64,000 nucleotides of DNA from Nitratireductor pacificus pht-3B (GTDB lineage: Bacteria; Pseudomonadota; Alphaproteobacteria; Rhizobiales; Rhizobiaceae): assembly GCF_000300335.1 (NCBI RefSeq), contig NZ_AMRM01000003.1:124001-188000 (forward strand), in the 5' to 3' direction. Below are positions 53,010-61,769 of this stretch, in pieces. Within the stretch, counting starts at the first letter, position 1. Each line of letters starts with the position of its first letter. The position numbers and the translations under genes were made by a program. The notes beneath the pieces are model-generated. The model ran no database searches, had not been told where the DNA came from, and saw only the letters and a program-made list of their open reading frames with translations.

Positions 53010-53549
53010 ATGCCAATCACGCTGCTTGACGGAATTCTCGTCGGCTTCACGCTCGTCTCCGCCATGCTCGCCATGGTTCGCGGCTTCTCCCGCGAAGTCC
53101 TGTCGATCGCCTCATGGGCGGCGGCGGCGGCGGCGGCCTATTTCTTCCATCCACTGGTCCTCCCCTATGTGAAGCCCTATATCGGTAACGATATGCTGGC
53201 CATCGCGGCGGCGGCTGCGGCGGTGTTCTTCGTGGCGCTGATCGTGGTGACCATCGTCACCATGAAGATTGCCGACTTCATCATCGATTCGCGCGTCGGC
53301 GCACTCGATCGGACGCTCGGCTTTCTGTACGGCGCGGCGCGCGGCATTCTGGTTGTGGCGGTGGCCCTTCTGTTCCTCAACTGGCTGATGGGGAGCAATC
53401 CACCCAGCTGGGTCGCGGAAGCGAAATCACGCCCCCTGCTCGACGGCGTCGGCCAATGGTTGCAGGGCATGCTGCCGGACGACCCGGAGAACTCCGTCTT
53501 CGATCGCATCTCGAACGGGGTGTCGAGCGAGGGCGAAACGAGCAACTGA
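53010..53549 (+). CDS. cvpA: CvpA family membrane protein
   Basis: A 179-residue inner membrane protein of the CvpA (colicin V production) family with four predicted helices and the typical FSREVLSIASWAAAAAAAYFF and DRTLGFLYGAARGILVVAVALLF segments. Its precise role is unsettled; it is often found next to purF, as here, and is linked to envelope stress tolerance. The ATG at 53010 has AAGGAG upstream. Confidence 0.93.
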   Translation: MPITLLDGILVGFTLVSAMLAMVRGFSREVLSIASWAAAAAAAYFFHPLVLPYVKPYIGNDMLAIAAAAAAVFFVALIVVTIVTMKIADFIIDSRVGALDRTLGFLYGAARGILVVAVALLFLNWLMGSNPPSWVAEAKSRPLLDGVGQWLQGMLPDDPENSVFDRISNGVSSEGETSN

Positions 53550-53686
53550 CGGCGACAGTCGTCACCGAGATTGCGGCGCCACGCGTCCCGAGACGCTCGA
53601 GTGGCGCTGCAGGCTATTGAAGCGCATCCTGCGTTCAGGGCCATCAGGCTCCCGCAAGCGGTGCGCATGAAAGGGCGACCTTGGAC

Positions 53687-55162
53687 ATGGCAATGGACGA
53701 CAGTTTGCTCCTCGCGGGCGAAGCCGACGATCATTTTCACGACGAGTGCGGCGTGTTCGGCATTTTCGGCCGGACGGACGCGGCGGCCATCGTCACGCTG
53801 GGGCTGCACGCGCTGCAGCACCGGGGCCAGGAGGCCGCCGGCATCGTCTGTTTCGACGGCAGCCAGTTCCACGTCGAGCGCCATATCGGCCTGATCGGCG
53901 ACACTTTTACCAAGCCGGCGGTGCTCGCAAGGCTCCAGGGCAGCCGCGCCATCGGCCACACGCGCTATGCCACCACCGGCGGTTCCGGCCTGCGCAATGT
54001 GCAGCCCTTCTTCGCCGAACTCGCCGAGGGCGGGCTGGCGATCGCGCATAACGGCAACCTGACCAACGCCATGACCGTGCAGCGCAAGCTGCAGAAGCAG
54101 GGCGCGATCTTCTCCTCCACCTCGGACACGGAAACCATCCTGCACCTGGTCGCGACCAGCAAGGAACACGACACCAATGCCCGCTTCATCGACGCCGTGC
54201 GGCAGATCGAGGGCGCCTTCTCCATCGTCGCGCTGACCTCGAAGAAGATGATCGGCTGCCGCGACCCGCTCGGCATCCGGCCGCTGGTGCTCGGCGATCT
54301 CGACGGCGCCTATATCCTCGCCTCCGAGACCTGCGCGCTCGACATCATCGGCGCGCGCTACGTGCGCGACCTGAAGCCCGGCGAAATGGTCGTCGTGACG
54401 GAAGCCGGCATCGAGAGCCTGTTTCCCTTCGAGGCGACGTCGAAGTCGCGCTTCTGCATCTTCGAATATGTCTATTTCGCGCGGCCGGACTCGTCCGTCG
54501 AAGGGCGCAACGTCTACGAGGTGCGCAAGCATATCGGCGCCGAGCTGGCGCGCGAGACGCCCGTGGAGGCCGACATCGTCGTACCGGTTCCGGACTCCGG
54601 CACGCCCGCCGCCATCGGCTACGCGCAGGCGGCCGACCTGCCCTTCGAGCTCGGCATCATCCGCAACCACTATGTGGGCCGCACCTTCATCCAGCCGACC
54701 GATTCCATCCGCCATATGGGCGTCAAGCTGAAGCACAATGCCAACCGGCGCTTCATCGAGGGCAAGCGTGTCATCCTGGTCGACGATTCCATCGTCCGCG
54801 GCACGACCAGCCAGAAGATCGTCCAGATGGTGCGCGACGCCGGCGCGACGGAGGTGCATATGCGCATCGCCTCGCCGCCGACGCGCGCGTCCTGCTTCTA
54901 CGGGGTCGATACGCCCGAGGCCAGCAAGCTGCTCGCGTCGCGCATGACGGTCGAGGAGATGGCGGCGTTCATCCGCGTCGATTCGCTGGCCTTCCTGACC
55001 ATCGACGGCCTCTACCGCGCCGTCGGCGAGGCGGGGCGCAACAACGATCAGCCGCAATATTGCGATGCCTGCTTCACAAAGGACTATCCGACGCGGCTGA
55101 TGGATCACGAAGGCGCCGACAATGTGCGCTCCCTTTCCCTTCTTGCCGCAGGCGGTCAATGA
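53687..55162 (+). CDS. purF: Amidophosphoribosyltransferase
   Basis: PurF commits PRPP to purine synthesis by transferring ammonia from glutamine. The 491-residue protein has a short propeptide and a predicted mature N-terminal nucleophile Cys21 in DECGVFGIFG, the Ntn glutaminase domain (HTRYATTGGSG, HNGNLTNA), and a C-terminal phosphoribosyltransferase domain with VILVDDSIVRGTTS. Cysteines in FCIFEYVYF, ASCFYG and YCDACFTKDYP match the 4Fe-4S-containing B. subtilis type. ATG 53687 was chosen over an in-frame TTG at 53681. It overlaps the SDR gene by ATGA. Confidence 0.96.
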   Translation: MAMDDSLLLAGEADDHFHDECGVFGIFGRTDAAAIVTLGLHALQHRGQEAAGIVCFDGSQFHVERHIGLIGDTFTKPAVLARLQGSRAIGHTRYATTGGSGLRNVQPFFAELAEGGLAIAHNGNLTNAMTVQRKLQKQGAIFSSTSDTETILHLVATSKEHDTNARFIDAVRQIEGAFSIVALTSKKMIGCRDPLGIRPLVLGDLDGAYILASETCALDIIGARYVRDLKPGEMVVVTEAGIESLFPFEATSKSRFCIFEYVYFARPDSSVEGRNVYEVRKHIGAELARETPVEADIVVPVPDSGTPAAIGYAQAADLPFELGIIRNHYVGRTFIQPTDSIRHMGVKLKHNANRRFIEGKRVILVDDSIVRGTTSQKIVQMVRDAGATEVHMRIASPPTRASCFYGVDTPEASKLLASRMTVEEMAAFIRVDSLAFLTIDGLYRAVGEAGRNNDQPQYCDACFTKDYPTRLMDHEGADNVRSLSLLAAGGQ

Positions 55163-55908
55163 CACAGACGAAACCAGATTTGCAGGGCCGGCTGGCGCTG
55201 GTCACCGGCGCTTCGCGCGGCATCGGCTATTTTCTCGCCAAAGAACTGGCGGCGGCCGGCGCGCATGTCATCGCCGTCGCCCGCACGGTGGGCGGCCTCG
55301 AGGAGCTGGACGACGAGATTCGCACCGCCGGCGGTGAAGCGACCCTCGTGCCACTCGACCTGACGGACATGGCCGGCATCGACCGTATCGGCGGTGCCAT
55401 CCACGAGCGCTGGGGCAAGCTCGACGTGCTGGTCGCCAATGCCGGCATACTGGGCGTCATCGCCCCGCTCGGCCATGTGGAAGCGAAGGTGTTCGACAAG
55501 GTGATGGCGATCAACGTTACCGGCACCTGGCGGCTGATCCGCGCGGTCGATCCGCTGCTGCGCGCATCGGATGCGGGCCGCGCCATCATCCTGTCGTCGG
55601 GAGCCGCCCATTCCGCGCGCGCCTTCTGGGGTCCCTATGCCGCCTCCAAGGCGGCCGTCGAGGCCATGGCGCGCTCCTGGGCCGACGAGACGAAGAACAT
55701 GAACCTCCGCGTCAACGCCGTGAACCCCGGCGCCACCCGCACCGCCATGCGGGCGCTGGCCATGCCCGGCGAGGATCCGGCCACCCTGCCCCATCCTTCC
55801 GAGGTGGCGGCGCGGATCCTGCCGCTCGCCAGCCCAGCGCTCACGGAGACCGGCCTGATCTTCGACGTGAAGCAGGACCGCTTCACGCGCTACCAGATGC
55901 CTGCATAG
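55159..55908 (+). CDS. SDR family NAD(P)-dependent oxidoreductase
   Basis: A 249-residue classical SDR with TGASRGIGYFLA near residue 16, NAGI, the catalytic Ser in ILSSGAAHSA and Tyr/Lys in YAASKAAVEAMA, and VNAVNPGATRTAM. The start overlaps the purF stop, so it is co-translated with purF. The substrate is not known; a role in purine synthesis is not indicated. The purF-SDR pairing is one I recall from other rhizobial genomes. Confidence 0.88.
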   Translation: MTQTKPDLQGRLALVTGASRGIGYFLAKELAAAGAHVIAVARTVGGLEELDDEIRTAGGEATLVPLDLTDMAGIDRIGGAIHERWGKLDVLVANAGILGVIAPLGHVEAKVFDKVMAINVTGTWRLIRAVDPLLRASDAGRAIILSSGAAHSARAFWGPYAASKAAVEAMARSWADETKNMNLRVNAVNPGATRTAMRALAMPGEDPATLPHPSEVAARILPLASPALTETGLIFDVKQDRFTRYQMPA

Positions 55909-56127
55909 CCGGTCTCGGGGAAGCGCTTTCCACAGCACGGCAAACGCGATTGACCTTCCGGTCTCTTCCGTTACCTTTCACGCGGCAGCGGTCGCAGAAC
56001 GCCGCGCCCGAACGGTACGGGGTTCGCAGGAGGCACAAGCAGCGAGGATGGCCGTGTCTAGATTCACAATGCTGGCCGTCGCCCCGCCGGGCCACGGCGG
56101 GCACGCCACGCGGCCGGGAGACGCGGC

Positions 56128-56775
56128 ATGATCCTGCTCATCGAAATCATTCTGGTGTGCGTCGCGCTGTGGGCGACCGCAGCCGGCCTGGTGCAATACC
56201 GCCGCGGACTGAGTTTTCATCAGGCGGCGCTCTATGCCCCGCTCAAGCTCCTGTTCCGCGTCAGCGACCGCGAGATGGACGTGGCGCGGCGGGCCCAGCC
56301 GCCGGTCATCTATGCCATCTGGCACCAGTCCCGCCTCGACCCGGCGCTGATGCTGTCGCTTCTTCCGGACGACACGCTGCACATTCTCGATGAGGATTCC
56401 GCCCGCTCTCCGCTGCTCGAGCCCTGGCGCGCGATGGCCCGCACCATTGCCTTCAACGCGCATCATGTTTTTGTCAGTCGGCGGCTGGTGCGGCGGCTCA
56501 AGGGCAATGGACGGCTGGCCGTCTACCTGCCGGACGGGACCGAGCCCGACACCATGACGTTCCGCCTGTTCCGCGCCGTGGCGCGCATCGCGCTGAAGTC
56601 CGAGGCGCGGGTCGTGCCCGTCTTCGTTTCCCGCAAGGGCTTCCTGCCGGCAAGGACCATCAGGACGCTCGCGCCCCTGACCATCGAAGAACTGATCTCG
56701 GCGTCGGGCGAACCGGACATGCGCGCGTCCCAGGCACTGTTCAACCGCATGATCGCGGCGCGCGGCCGCACCTGA
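56128..56775 (+). CDS. PlsC-like acyltransferase family protein
   Basis: A 215-residue membrane-associated protein with an N-terminal helix (LLIEIILVCVALWATAAGLV) and acyltransferase motifs: block I HQSRLD at 66-71, fitting H(x4)D, and block III YLPDGTEPD in the place of the usual FPEGTRS. The Glu-to-Asp change and short length set it apart from standard PlsC enzymes. It may transfer acyl chains to a lysolipid; the acceptor is unknown. It lies convergent to pssA-psd, and GGGAG precedes the ATG. Confidence 0.75.
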   Translation: MILLIEIILVCVALWATAAGLVQYRRGLSFHQAALYAPLKLLFRVSDREMDVARRAQPPVIYAIWHQSRLDPALMLSLLPDDTLHILDEDSARSPLLEPWRAMARTIAFNAHHVFVSRRLVRRLKGNGRLAVYLPDGTEPDTMTFRLFRAVARIALKSEARVVPVFVSRKGFLPARTIRTLAPLTIEELISASGEPDMRASQALFNRMIAARGRT

Positions 56776-56794
56776 CCCCGGCAGGTACGGCGCC

Positions 56795-57607
56795 CTACGC
56801 TTCCCTCGACGCGGCTTCTTCTTCCTCGCGCGCAGCGCGACGCGCATAGGCGCGCATGCTGACCATCAGGAAGCCCAGATAGGCGACCGTGGATACCGAC
56901 AGGGTGAGCCAGGTGAAACTGGTCAGGAACAGCACGTAAAGCGCCAGTCCGAGGATCAGCGGCAGCACATATTCGCGGCGCACGCGGCTGCCGGAACTCT
57001 TGCCCGAATAGACCGGCAGGCGGCTGACCATCAGGAAACCGATCAGAACCGTGTAGAAACAGGCGACCAGCGCCATGGTGCGGTCGGGCGCGACGCCGAG
57101 AAACCCGATATAGACCGGCAGCAGCACCAGCGCCGCCCCGGCCGGCGCCGGGACCCCGACGAAGTAGTCGTTCTGCCAGGCCGGCCTGTCCGGGTCTTCG
57201 AGCATGACATTGAAGCGGGCGAGCCGCAGGCAGCAGGCGATGGCGAACAAGAGCGCTGCGATCCAGCCGAGCGCGCCGGCGCGGTCGAGCAGATAGGCGT
57301 AGAGCACCAGTGCCGGCGCGACGCCGAAATTGACGATGTCGGCGAGCGAATCCATCTGCGCGCCGAATTTCGACGAGGCCTTCAGCATGCGGGCCACGCG
57401 CCCGTCGACCGCATCGAGGAAGGCGGCGATCAGCACCATCACCACGGCGATCTCGACGCGGTTCTCGAAGGCGAGGCGAATGCCGGAAAGGCCGGCACAG
57501 ATCGCCAGCACCGTGATGACATTCGGCACCAGCATGCGCAGCGGGATCTCGCTGATCTTCGGCCCGCCGCCGCCATGCGGTTCGAATGGGGGAAACGGGC
57601 CGGCCAT
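56795..57607 (-). CDS. pssA: CDP-diacylglycerol-serine O-phosphatidyltransferase
   Basis: PssA makes phosphatidylserine, the precursor of phosphatidylethanolamine. The 270-residue membrane protein has the CDP-alcohol signature DAVDGRVARMLKASSKFGAQMDSLADIVNF (DG..AR, G, D, D), MLVPNVITVLAICAGL at the N-terminus, and about eight helices. Its ATG overlaps the psd stop, so the two enzymes of the PE pathway are coupled. Confidence 0.94.
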   Translation of the reverse strand: MAGPFPPFEPHGGGGPKISEIPLRMLVPNVITVLAICAGLSGIRLAFENRVEIAVVMVLIAAFLDAVDGRVARMLKASSKFGAQMDSLADIVNFGVAPALVLYAYLLDRAGALGWIAALLFAIACCLRLARFNVMLEDPDRPAWQNDYFVGVPAPAGAALVLLPVYIGFLGVAPDRTMALVACFYTVLIGFLMVSRLPVYSGKSSGSRVRREYVLPLILGLALYVLFLTSFTWLTLSVSTVAYLGFLMVSMRAYARRAAREEEEAASREA

Positions 57608-58305
57608 CAGGACACGCGCACCAGGGGCTGCGTGCGCTCGCTGCCGAACGCGGCGATCACCGTTTCGCCGCCGACCGCCGTCTGTCCGACGGCGACGCGC
57701 GGCACCGCCCCCTGCGGCAGGTAGACATCGACGCGGGACCCGAAGCGGATCAGGCCAAAACGCTCGCCGACGGCGAGTGCGCCGGGCGCCTCGGCCCAGC
57801 AGACGATGCGGCGGGCGACCAGGCCGGCGATCTGCACCACGGGGACCGGGCCATGCGGGCTCTCGATGACCAGGCCGTTGCGCTCGTTCTCGGTGCTCGC
57901 CTTGTCCAGCTCGGCGTTGAGGAAACGGCCCGGACGATGCTCGATCAGCGAGATCCGGCCGCGCACCGGGGCGCGGTTTATGTGGCAGGAGAAGACGTTC
58001 ATGAAGACGGAGATGCGCGTCATCTCGCCCGGTCCCATGCCGAGTTCGGCGGGAGGCACGGCGGGGCCGATGAAGGAGACCATCCCGTCGGCCGGGCTGA
58101 TCACCAGATCGTCGTCGACCGGCGTGACGCGCTCGGGGTCGCGATAGAAATAGACGCACCAGGCCGTCAGGATGAGACCGATCCAGAACAGCGGCCCCCA
58201 GAGAAGGCCAAGTAGCACGGTGGCGCCGGCAAAGGCGGCGATGAAAGGGTACCCCTCGCGATGAATCGGCACGAGGGTGTTGCGGATCGTGTCTAGCAGG
58301 CTCAT
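57607..58305 (-). CDS. psd: Phosphatidylserine decarboxylase, short type
   Basis: Psd decarboxylates phosphatidylserine to phosphatidylethanolamine using a pyruvoyl group. The 232-residue protein is of the short (archaeal/alphaproteobacterial) type with two N-terminal helices, [27 protein letters not shown], and the self-cleavage site in [13 protein letters not shown], where the Gly-Ser bond is processed. It overlaps pssA by 1 nt plus the shared ATGA context. Confidence 0.93.
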   Translation of the reverse strand: MSLLDTIRNTLVPIHREGYPFIAAFAGATVLLGLLWGPLFWIGLILTAWCVYFYRDPERVTPVDDDLVISPADGMVSFIGPAVPPAELGMGPGEMTRISVFMNVFSCHINRAPVRGRISLIEHRPGRFLNAELDKASTENERNGLVIESPHGPVPVVQIAGLVARRIVCWAEAPGALAVGERFGLIRFGSRVDVYLPQGAVPRVAVGQTAVGGETVIAAFGSERTQPLVRVS

Positions 58306-58486
58306 TGCGGGGCGCTCTCAAAAATCGAGTAGCGGCCTTGGTAAAGGAATCCGCCCGCTTCGGCAACGCAGGGCGCTGTCTTGCCTGTCGAAAAGCGGCG
58401 GCGGATTCCCTTCTTGAATCAGGAAACGGATTTCTTTCAAAAAGGCTCTTGACCCTCCATCAGGTGGAGACCCGCAAGAGATCGTC

Positions 58487-59422
58487 ATGAGCGAAAAGCA
58501 CTACACCATCGGCGCGTTGTCCCGGCTGAGCGGCGTCTCGGTCCGGCGGATCCGGTTCTACTCGGACAGGGGGCTCCTGCCGCCTGCCCTGCGCACCTCG
58601 AGCAATTATCGCGTCTACAGCGAGGCCGACGTGGCCCGCCTCGATCTGATCGGGGCGCTGCGGGCGGCGGGCGTCAGCCTGGCCACCATCGGCCAGATCC
58701 TGTCGCAGCGCCTGACCCTGAAGCAGGTACTGCGGATGCGGCTCGAAGCGCTGGAGGCGGAACTCGCCGTCCAGCAGCGTACTGCCTCGGTCCTGCGCGC
58801 CACGCTCAGCATGGAAGACCCCACCGAAACCGATCTGCGGAGACTATGGACCATGACGACCCTTTCGAAAGCCCAGATGCGCAGCAGGATCGAGCACCTG
58901 CTCGACCGGATGTCGAACAGCGCGGAAATGAACCCCGACTGGCGACGGAAGATGCTGGAGGCGGCGACGCCCGAACTGCCCGAGAATCCTACTCCCGGCC
59001 AGATCGATGCCTGGAACGAGATCGCCGGGATGCTGGTCGACGAGGACTATATAGCGGCGATCAGCGACGAGGCGGGCGCGATGTGGAACGACACGTTCGA
59101 TCCGGACGCCTATGCCAAGGCGACGGACGCGACGCTCGCAAGCATCCGCGCTGCGATCGCCAATGGAGAGGCGCCGGACTCGCCGGCCGGCCGCAGGATC
59201 GCCGAAGCGTGGCTGGAGGCTTCCGCCAGGGCGATGCGGCGGAAGCCGGACGAGGCGTTCCTGCAATGGCACCTTGACCAGTACCGCAAGCATCACGCCC
59301 GTTCCGCCCGCTACCAGGAACTGCTGGCGATCCTGCGCGGCGATGCGCCGGAAGATCGCGAGCAGGATCCATGGTTCTGGATCAACAGGGCGATGGGTGC
59401 GCTGCTCGGGAAGGCGCACTGA
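58487..59422 (+). CDS. MerR family transcriptional regulator with a large C-terminal domain
   Basis: A 311-residue regulator with an N-terminal MerR winged helix (TIGALSRLSGVSVRRIRFYSDRGLLPPALRTSSNYRVYSEADVARL; key residues in the helix-turn-helix), a coiled-coil (about 75-120) and an unusual 190-residue helical C-terminal domain. The segment NGEAPDSPAGRRIAEAW and the following aromatic-rich helix resemble TipAS-type drug-sensing domains, which is a tentative reading. There are no metal-binding cysteines. It faces the atm1 gene tail to tail (30 nt between stops), so its target is not evident. Confidence 0.85.
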   Translation: MSEKHYTIGALSRLSGVSVRRIRFYSDRGLLPPALRTSSNYRVYSEADVARLDLIGALRAAGVSLATIGQILSQRLTLKQVLRMRLEALEAELAVQQRTASVLRATLSMEDPTETDLRRLWTMTTLSKAQMRSRIEHLLDRMSNSAEMNPDWRRKMLEAATPELPENPTPGQIDAWNEIAGMLVDEDYIAAISDEAGAMWNDTFDPDAYAKATDATLASIRAAIANGEAPDSPAGRRIAEAWLEASARAMRRKPDEAFLQWHLDQYRKHHARSARYQELLAILRGDAPEDREQDPWFWINRAMGALLGKAH

Positions 59423-59452
59423 CCTTCTGACATCGATGTGCCGCGAGCCGCC

Positions 59453-61330
59453 TCAATAGGCCGGCTCGCGGCGCACGACGACGCCCATCTCGTCTGTCTC
59501 GCGCGCCCTGCGCAGGCGTTCCTCCGCCTCGGTCGCCTCGCGCTGGCGGTTCCACATGTCGGCATAGAGACCGCCCGCCGACAGCAACTGCTCGTGCCGG
59601 CCGCGCTCGGCGATCTCGCCGCCCTTCAGCACGATGATCTCGTCGGCGCCGATGACGGTGGAAAGCCGGTGGGCGATGACCAGGGTTGTGCGGCCGCGGC
59701 TGACCGTGTCGAGCGCCGACTGGATCTCCTGCTCCGTATGCGTGTCGAGCGCCGAGGTCGCCTCGTCGAGCAACAGGATCGGCGGCGCCTTCAGAATGGT
59801 GCGAGCGATGGCGACGCGCTGCTTCTCACCGCCCGACAGCTTTAGCCCGCGCTCGCCGACCATGGTCCTGTAGCCGTCGGGAAGCGCCTCGATGAACGTG
59901 CCGATCTGCGCCATTTCCGCCGCCTTGCGCACCTCCTCGTCGGTCGCGTCGGGACGACCGTAGCGGATGTTGTAGGCGATCGTCGCGTTGAACAGGACGG
60001 TGTCCTGCGGCACCATGCCGATGGCCGCGCGCAGGCTTCTCTGCGTCACGTCGCGCACATCCTGCCCGTCGATGGTGATCGCCCCGCTCTTGATATCATA
60101 GAAGCGGAACAGCAGGCGCGAGATGGTCGACTTGCCCGCCCCCGACGGCCCGACGATGGCGACGGTCCGGCCGGCCGGGATCTCGAAGCTGATGCCCTTC
60201 AGGATCGGCCGTTCCGGATCGTAGGAGAAGCGCACATCGTCGAAGCGCACCGCGCCGCTGGCGACGGCGAGCGGTTTCGCATCGGGCCGGTCGACGACCT
60301 CGGCGGGAACATCGAGCAGGTCGAACATCTGCTCGATGTCGGTCAGGCCCTGGCGGATCTCGCGATAGACGAAGCCGATGAAGTTGAGCGGAATGGAGAG
60401 CTGCATCAGCATCGCGTTGATGAAGACGAAATCGCCGACGGTCTGCGTGCCCTGCATCACCTCATAGGCCGACAGGCCCATCGCGGCGGTCATGCCGAGA
60501 CCGAGAATGACACCCTGCCCGAAGTTCAGCCAGCCGAGCGAGGTCCAGGTGCGGGTCGCCGCGTCCTCGTAGCGCTCCATCGACGCATCGAAGCGGCGCG
60601 CTTCCATCGCCTCGTTGTTGAAGTATTTCACGGTCTCGAAATTGAGCAGCGAATCGATCGCCTTGGTGTTGGCGTCGGTGTCGGAATCGTTCATCTCCCG
60701 GCGGATGGCGATGCGCCAGTCGCTCGCCTTCACCGTGAACCATGTGTAGAGCCAGACGGTGGCCGCGACGATCACCACGTAGATCCAGCCATAGGAGAAA
60801 CCGAAGATCGCCGCCGCGAGCGCGAATTCGAGCAGGGTCGGCACCGTGTTCAGGATGGTGAAGCGGACGATGGTGTCGATGCCCTTCGTGCCGCGCTCGA
60901 TGATGCGCGACAGGCCGCCGGTGCGCCGCTCCAGATGAAAGCGCAGCGACAGATCGTGCATGTGCACGAAGGTGCGGTGCGCGAGCTGGCGCACCGCATG
61001 CTGGCCGACACGCGCGAACAGAGCATCGCGCAACTGGTTGAAGCCGACCTGGACGACGCGCACGAGATTGTAGGCGACGACCAGCATGACCGGTCCCGCA
61101 AGCAGCACCGGCACGACATCCGGCGGACCACCCTCGCCGGACAGCGCATCGGTCGCCCATTTGAAAAAATAGGGCACGAACACCAGCACGATCTTGGCGA
61201 GGACCAGGAAGAAGGCCGCGATCACCACCCGCCGCTTCAGGTCGGCTCTGTCGGTCGGCCACATATAGGGCCAGAGATTGCGCAGGGTCTGCAGCGTGGA
61301 GCCGTCGGCGGATACGGTCTTGTCAGCCAT
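59453..61330 (-). CDS. Atm1/HMT1-type ABC exporter (permease-ATPase fusion)
   Basis: A 625-residue half transporter that should dimerise. Six helices span about residues 30-330, with the glutathione-site-like segments of the Atm1 branch (NTVPTLLEFALAAAIFGFSYGW, NDSDTDANTKAIDSLLNFETVKYFNNEAMEARRFD; key residues TKAIDSLLNFE.VK.F.NE). The ATPase has Walker [10 protein letters not shown], signature LSGGEKQRVAIART, Walker B ILLLDEATSALD. Atm1 relatives export glutathione-bound metals or sulfur compounds. It overlaps the arsR gene by 8 nt, suggesting metal- or thiol-induced expression. Confidence 0.92.
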   Translation of the reverse strand: MADKTVSADGSTLQTLRNLWPYMWPTDRADLKRRVVIAAFFLVLAKIVLVFVPYFFKWATDALSGEGGPPDVVPVLLAGPVMLVVAYNLVRVVQVGFNQLRDALFARVGQHAVRQLAHRTFVHMHDLSLRFHLERRTGGLSRIIERGTKGIDTIVRFTILNTVPTLLEFALAAAIFGFSYGWIYVVIVAATVWLYTWFTVKASDWRIAIRREMNDSDTDANTKAIDSLLNFETVKYFNNEAMEARRFDASMERYEDAATRTWTSLGWLNFGQGVILGLGMTAAMGLSAYEVMQGTQTVGDFVFINAMLMQLSIPLNFIGFVYREIRQGLTDIEQMFDLLDVPAEVVDRPDAKPLAVASGAVRFDDVRFSYDPERPILKGISFEIPAGRTVAIVGPSGAGKSTISRLLFRFYDIKSGAITIDGQDVRDVTQRSLRAAIGMVPQDTVLFNATIAYNIRYGRPDATDEEVRKAAEMAQIGTFIEALPDGYRTMVGERGLKLSGGEKQRVAIARTILKAPPILLLDEATSALDTHTEQEIQSALDTVSRGRTTLVIAHRLSTVIGADEIIVLKGGEIAERGRHEQLLSAGGLYADMWNRQREATEAEERLRRARETDEMGVVVRREPAY

Positions 61331-61685
61331 GCGACGCGCCCTCCTGCTTGACGAGCTGCAGCGCGTTCGCCGCCGCGCAGGCGCTGGCGAGACTGGCGAG
61401 GCTGCCCGACAGCGCGTTCAGCGCCTCGACATCCACCTCGAACCGCGCGCTCTGGCGTTCCGGCTTCCTGTGCAGCAGGCCGGCCTCGACGAGAACCTTC
61501 AGATGCTGGGACACGGTGGACTGGGCGAGCCGCAGATGACCCACCACATCCTTGCAGCAGGAGGCGCGGTCAAGGCCCGCCAGATGGCGGAGAATTTCGA
61601 TGCGCGCGGGGTGCGACAGGGCGGCGAGGCCCGTCGCCATGCTCCTGTGGGAACAGCAATTGTCCGGTGTCGTCTGTCGTTTCAT
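61323..61685 (-). CDS. ArsR/SmtB family repressor
   Basis: A 120-residue winged-helix regulator. The core is typical: LAALSHPARIEILRHLAGLDRASCCKDVVGHLRLAQSTVSQHLKVLVEAGLLHRKPERQSARF (in part: ALSHP.RI.IL, SQSTVSQHLKVL-like AQSTVSQHLKVL). Paired cysteines occur at the N-terminus (DNCCSH) and at SCCKD in the metal-sensing helix position, which suggests a thiol-based metal or metalloid sensor. The ATG at 61685 is used; ATG 61640 would lose the first pair. It overlaps the Atm1-type exporter, and a 48-bp dyad sits 5 nt upstream. Confidence 0.9.
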   Translation of the reverse strand: MKRQTTPDNCCSHRSMATGLAALSHPARIEILRHLAGLDRASCCKDVVGHLRLAQSTVSQHLKVLVEAGLLHRKPERQSARFEVDVEALNALSGSLASLASACAAANALQLVKQEGASHG

Positions 61686-61690
61686 GGAAC

Positions 61691-61738
61691 ATCCCCATCA
61701 TCGTTCATCGCCGATATACGATGAACGATGATGGGGAT
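61691..61738. promoter_or_regulatory. Perfect 20-bp inverted repeat in front of arsR-atm1 (candidate operator)
   Basis: The arm at 61691-61710 (ATCCCCATCATCGTTCATCG) is the exact reverse complement of 61719-61738, with an 8-nt AT-rich spacer (CCGATATA). The dyad ends 5 nt before the arsR start and 31 nt after the LysM gene stop. Without any U-tract on either side a terminator is unlikely. It fits an ArsR dimer (or tetramer) operator for autoregulation, though it is longer than usual 12-2-12 dyads. Confidence 0.75.
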
Positions 61739-61769
61739 CAACCGCGCGCGGAAAACTTCTTTCGGCGGG

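Noticed and set aside
55909-56127. Possible small gene starting at the ATG near 56045
   Set aside because: The frame meets a TAG after a few codons despite a plausible AGGAGG-like site upstream.
61691-61738. The long palindrome read as a terminator of the LysM gene
   Set aside because: No T-run follows on either strand and it sits directly at the arsR start, so an operator is the better reading, although a structural RNA role cannot be excluded.
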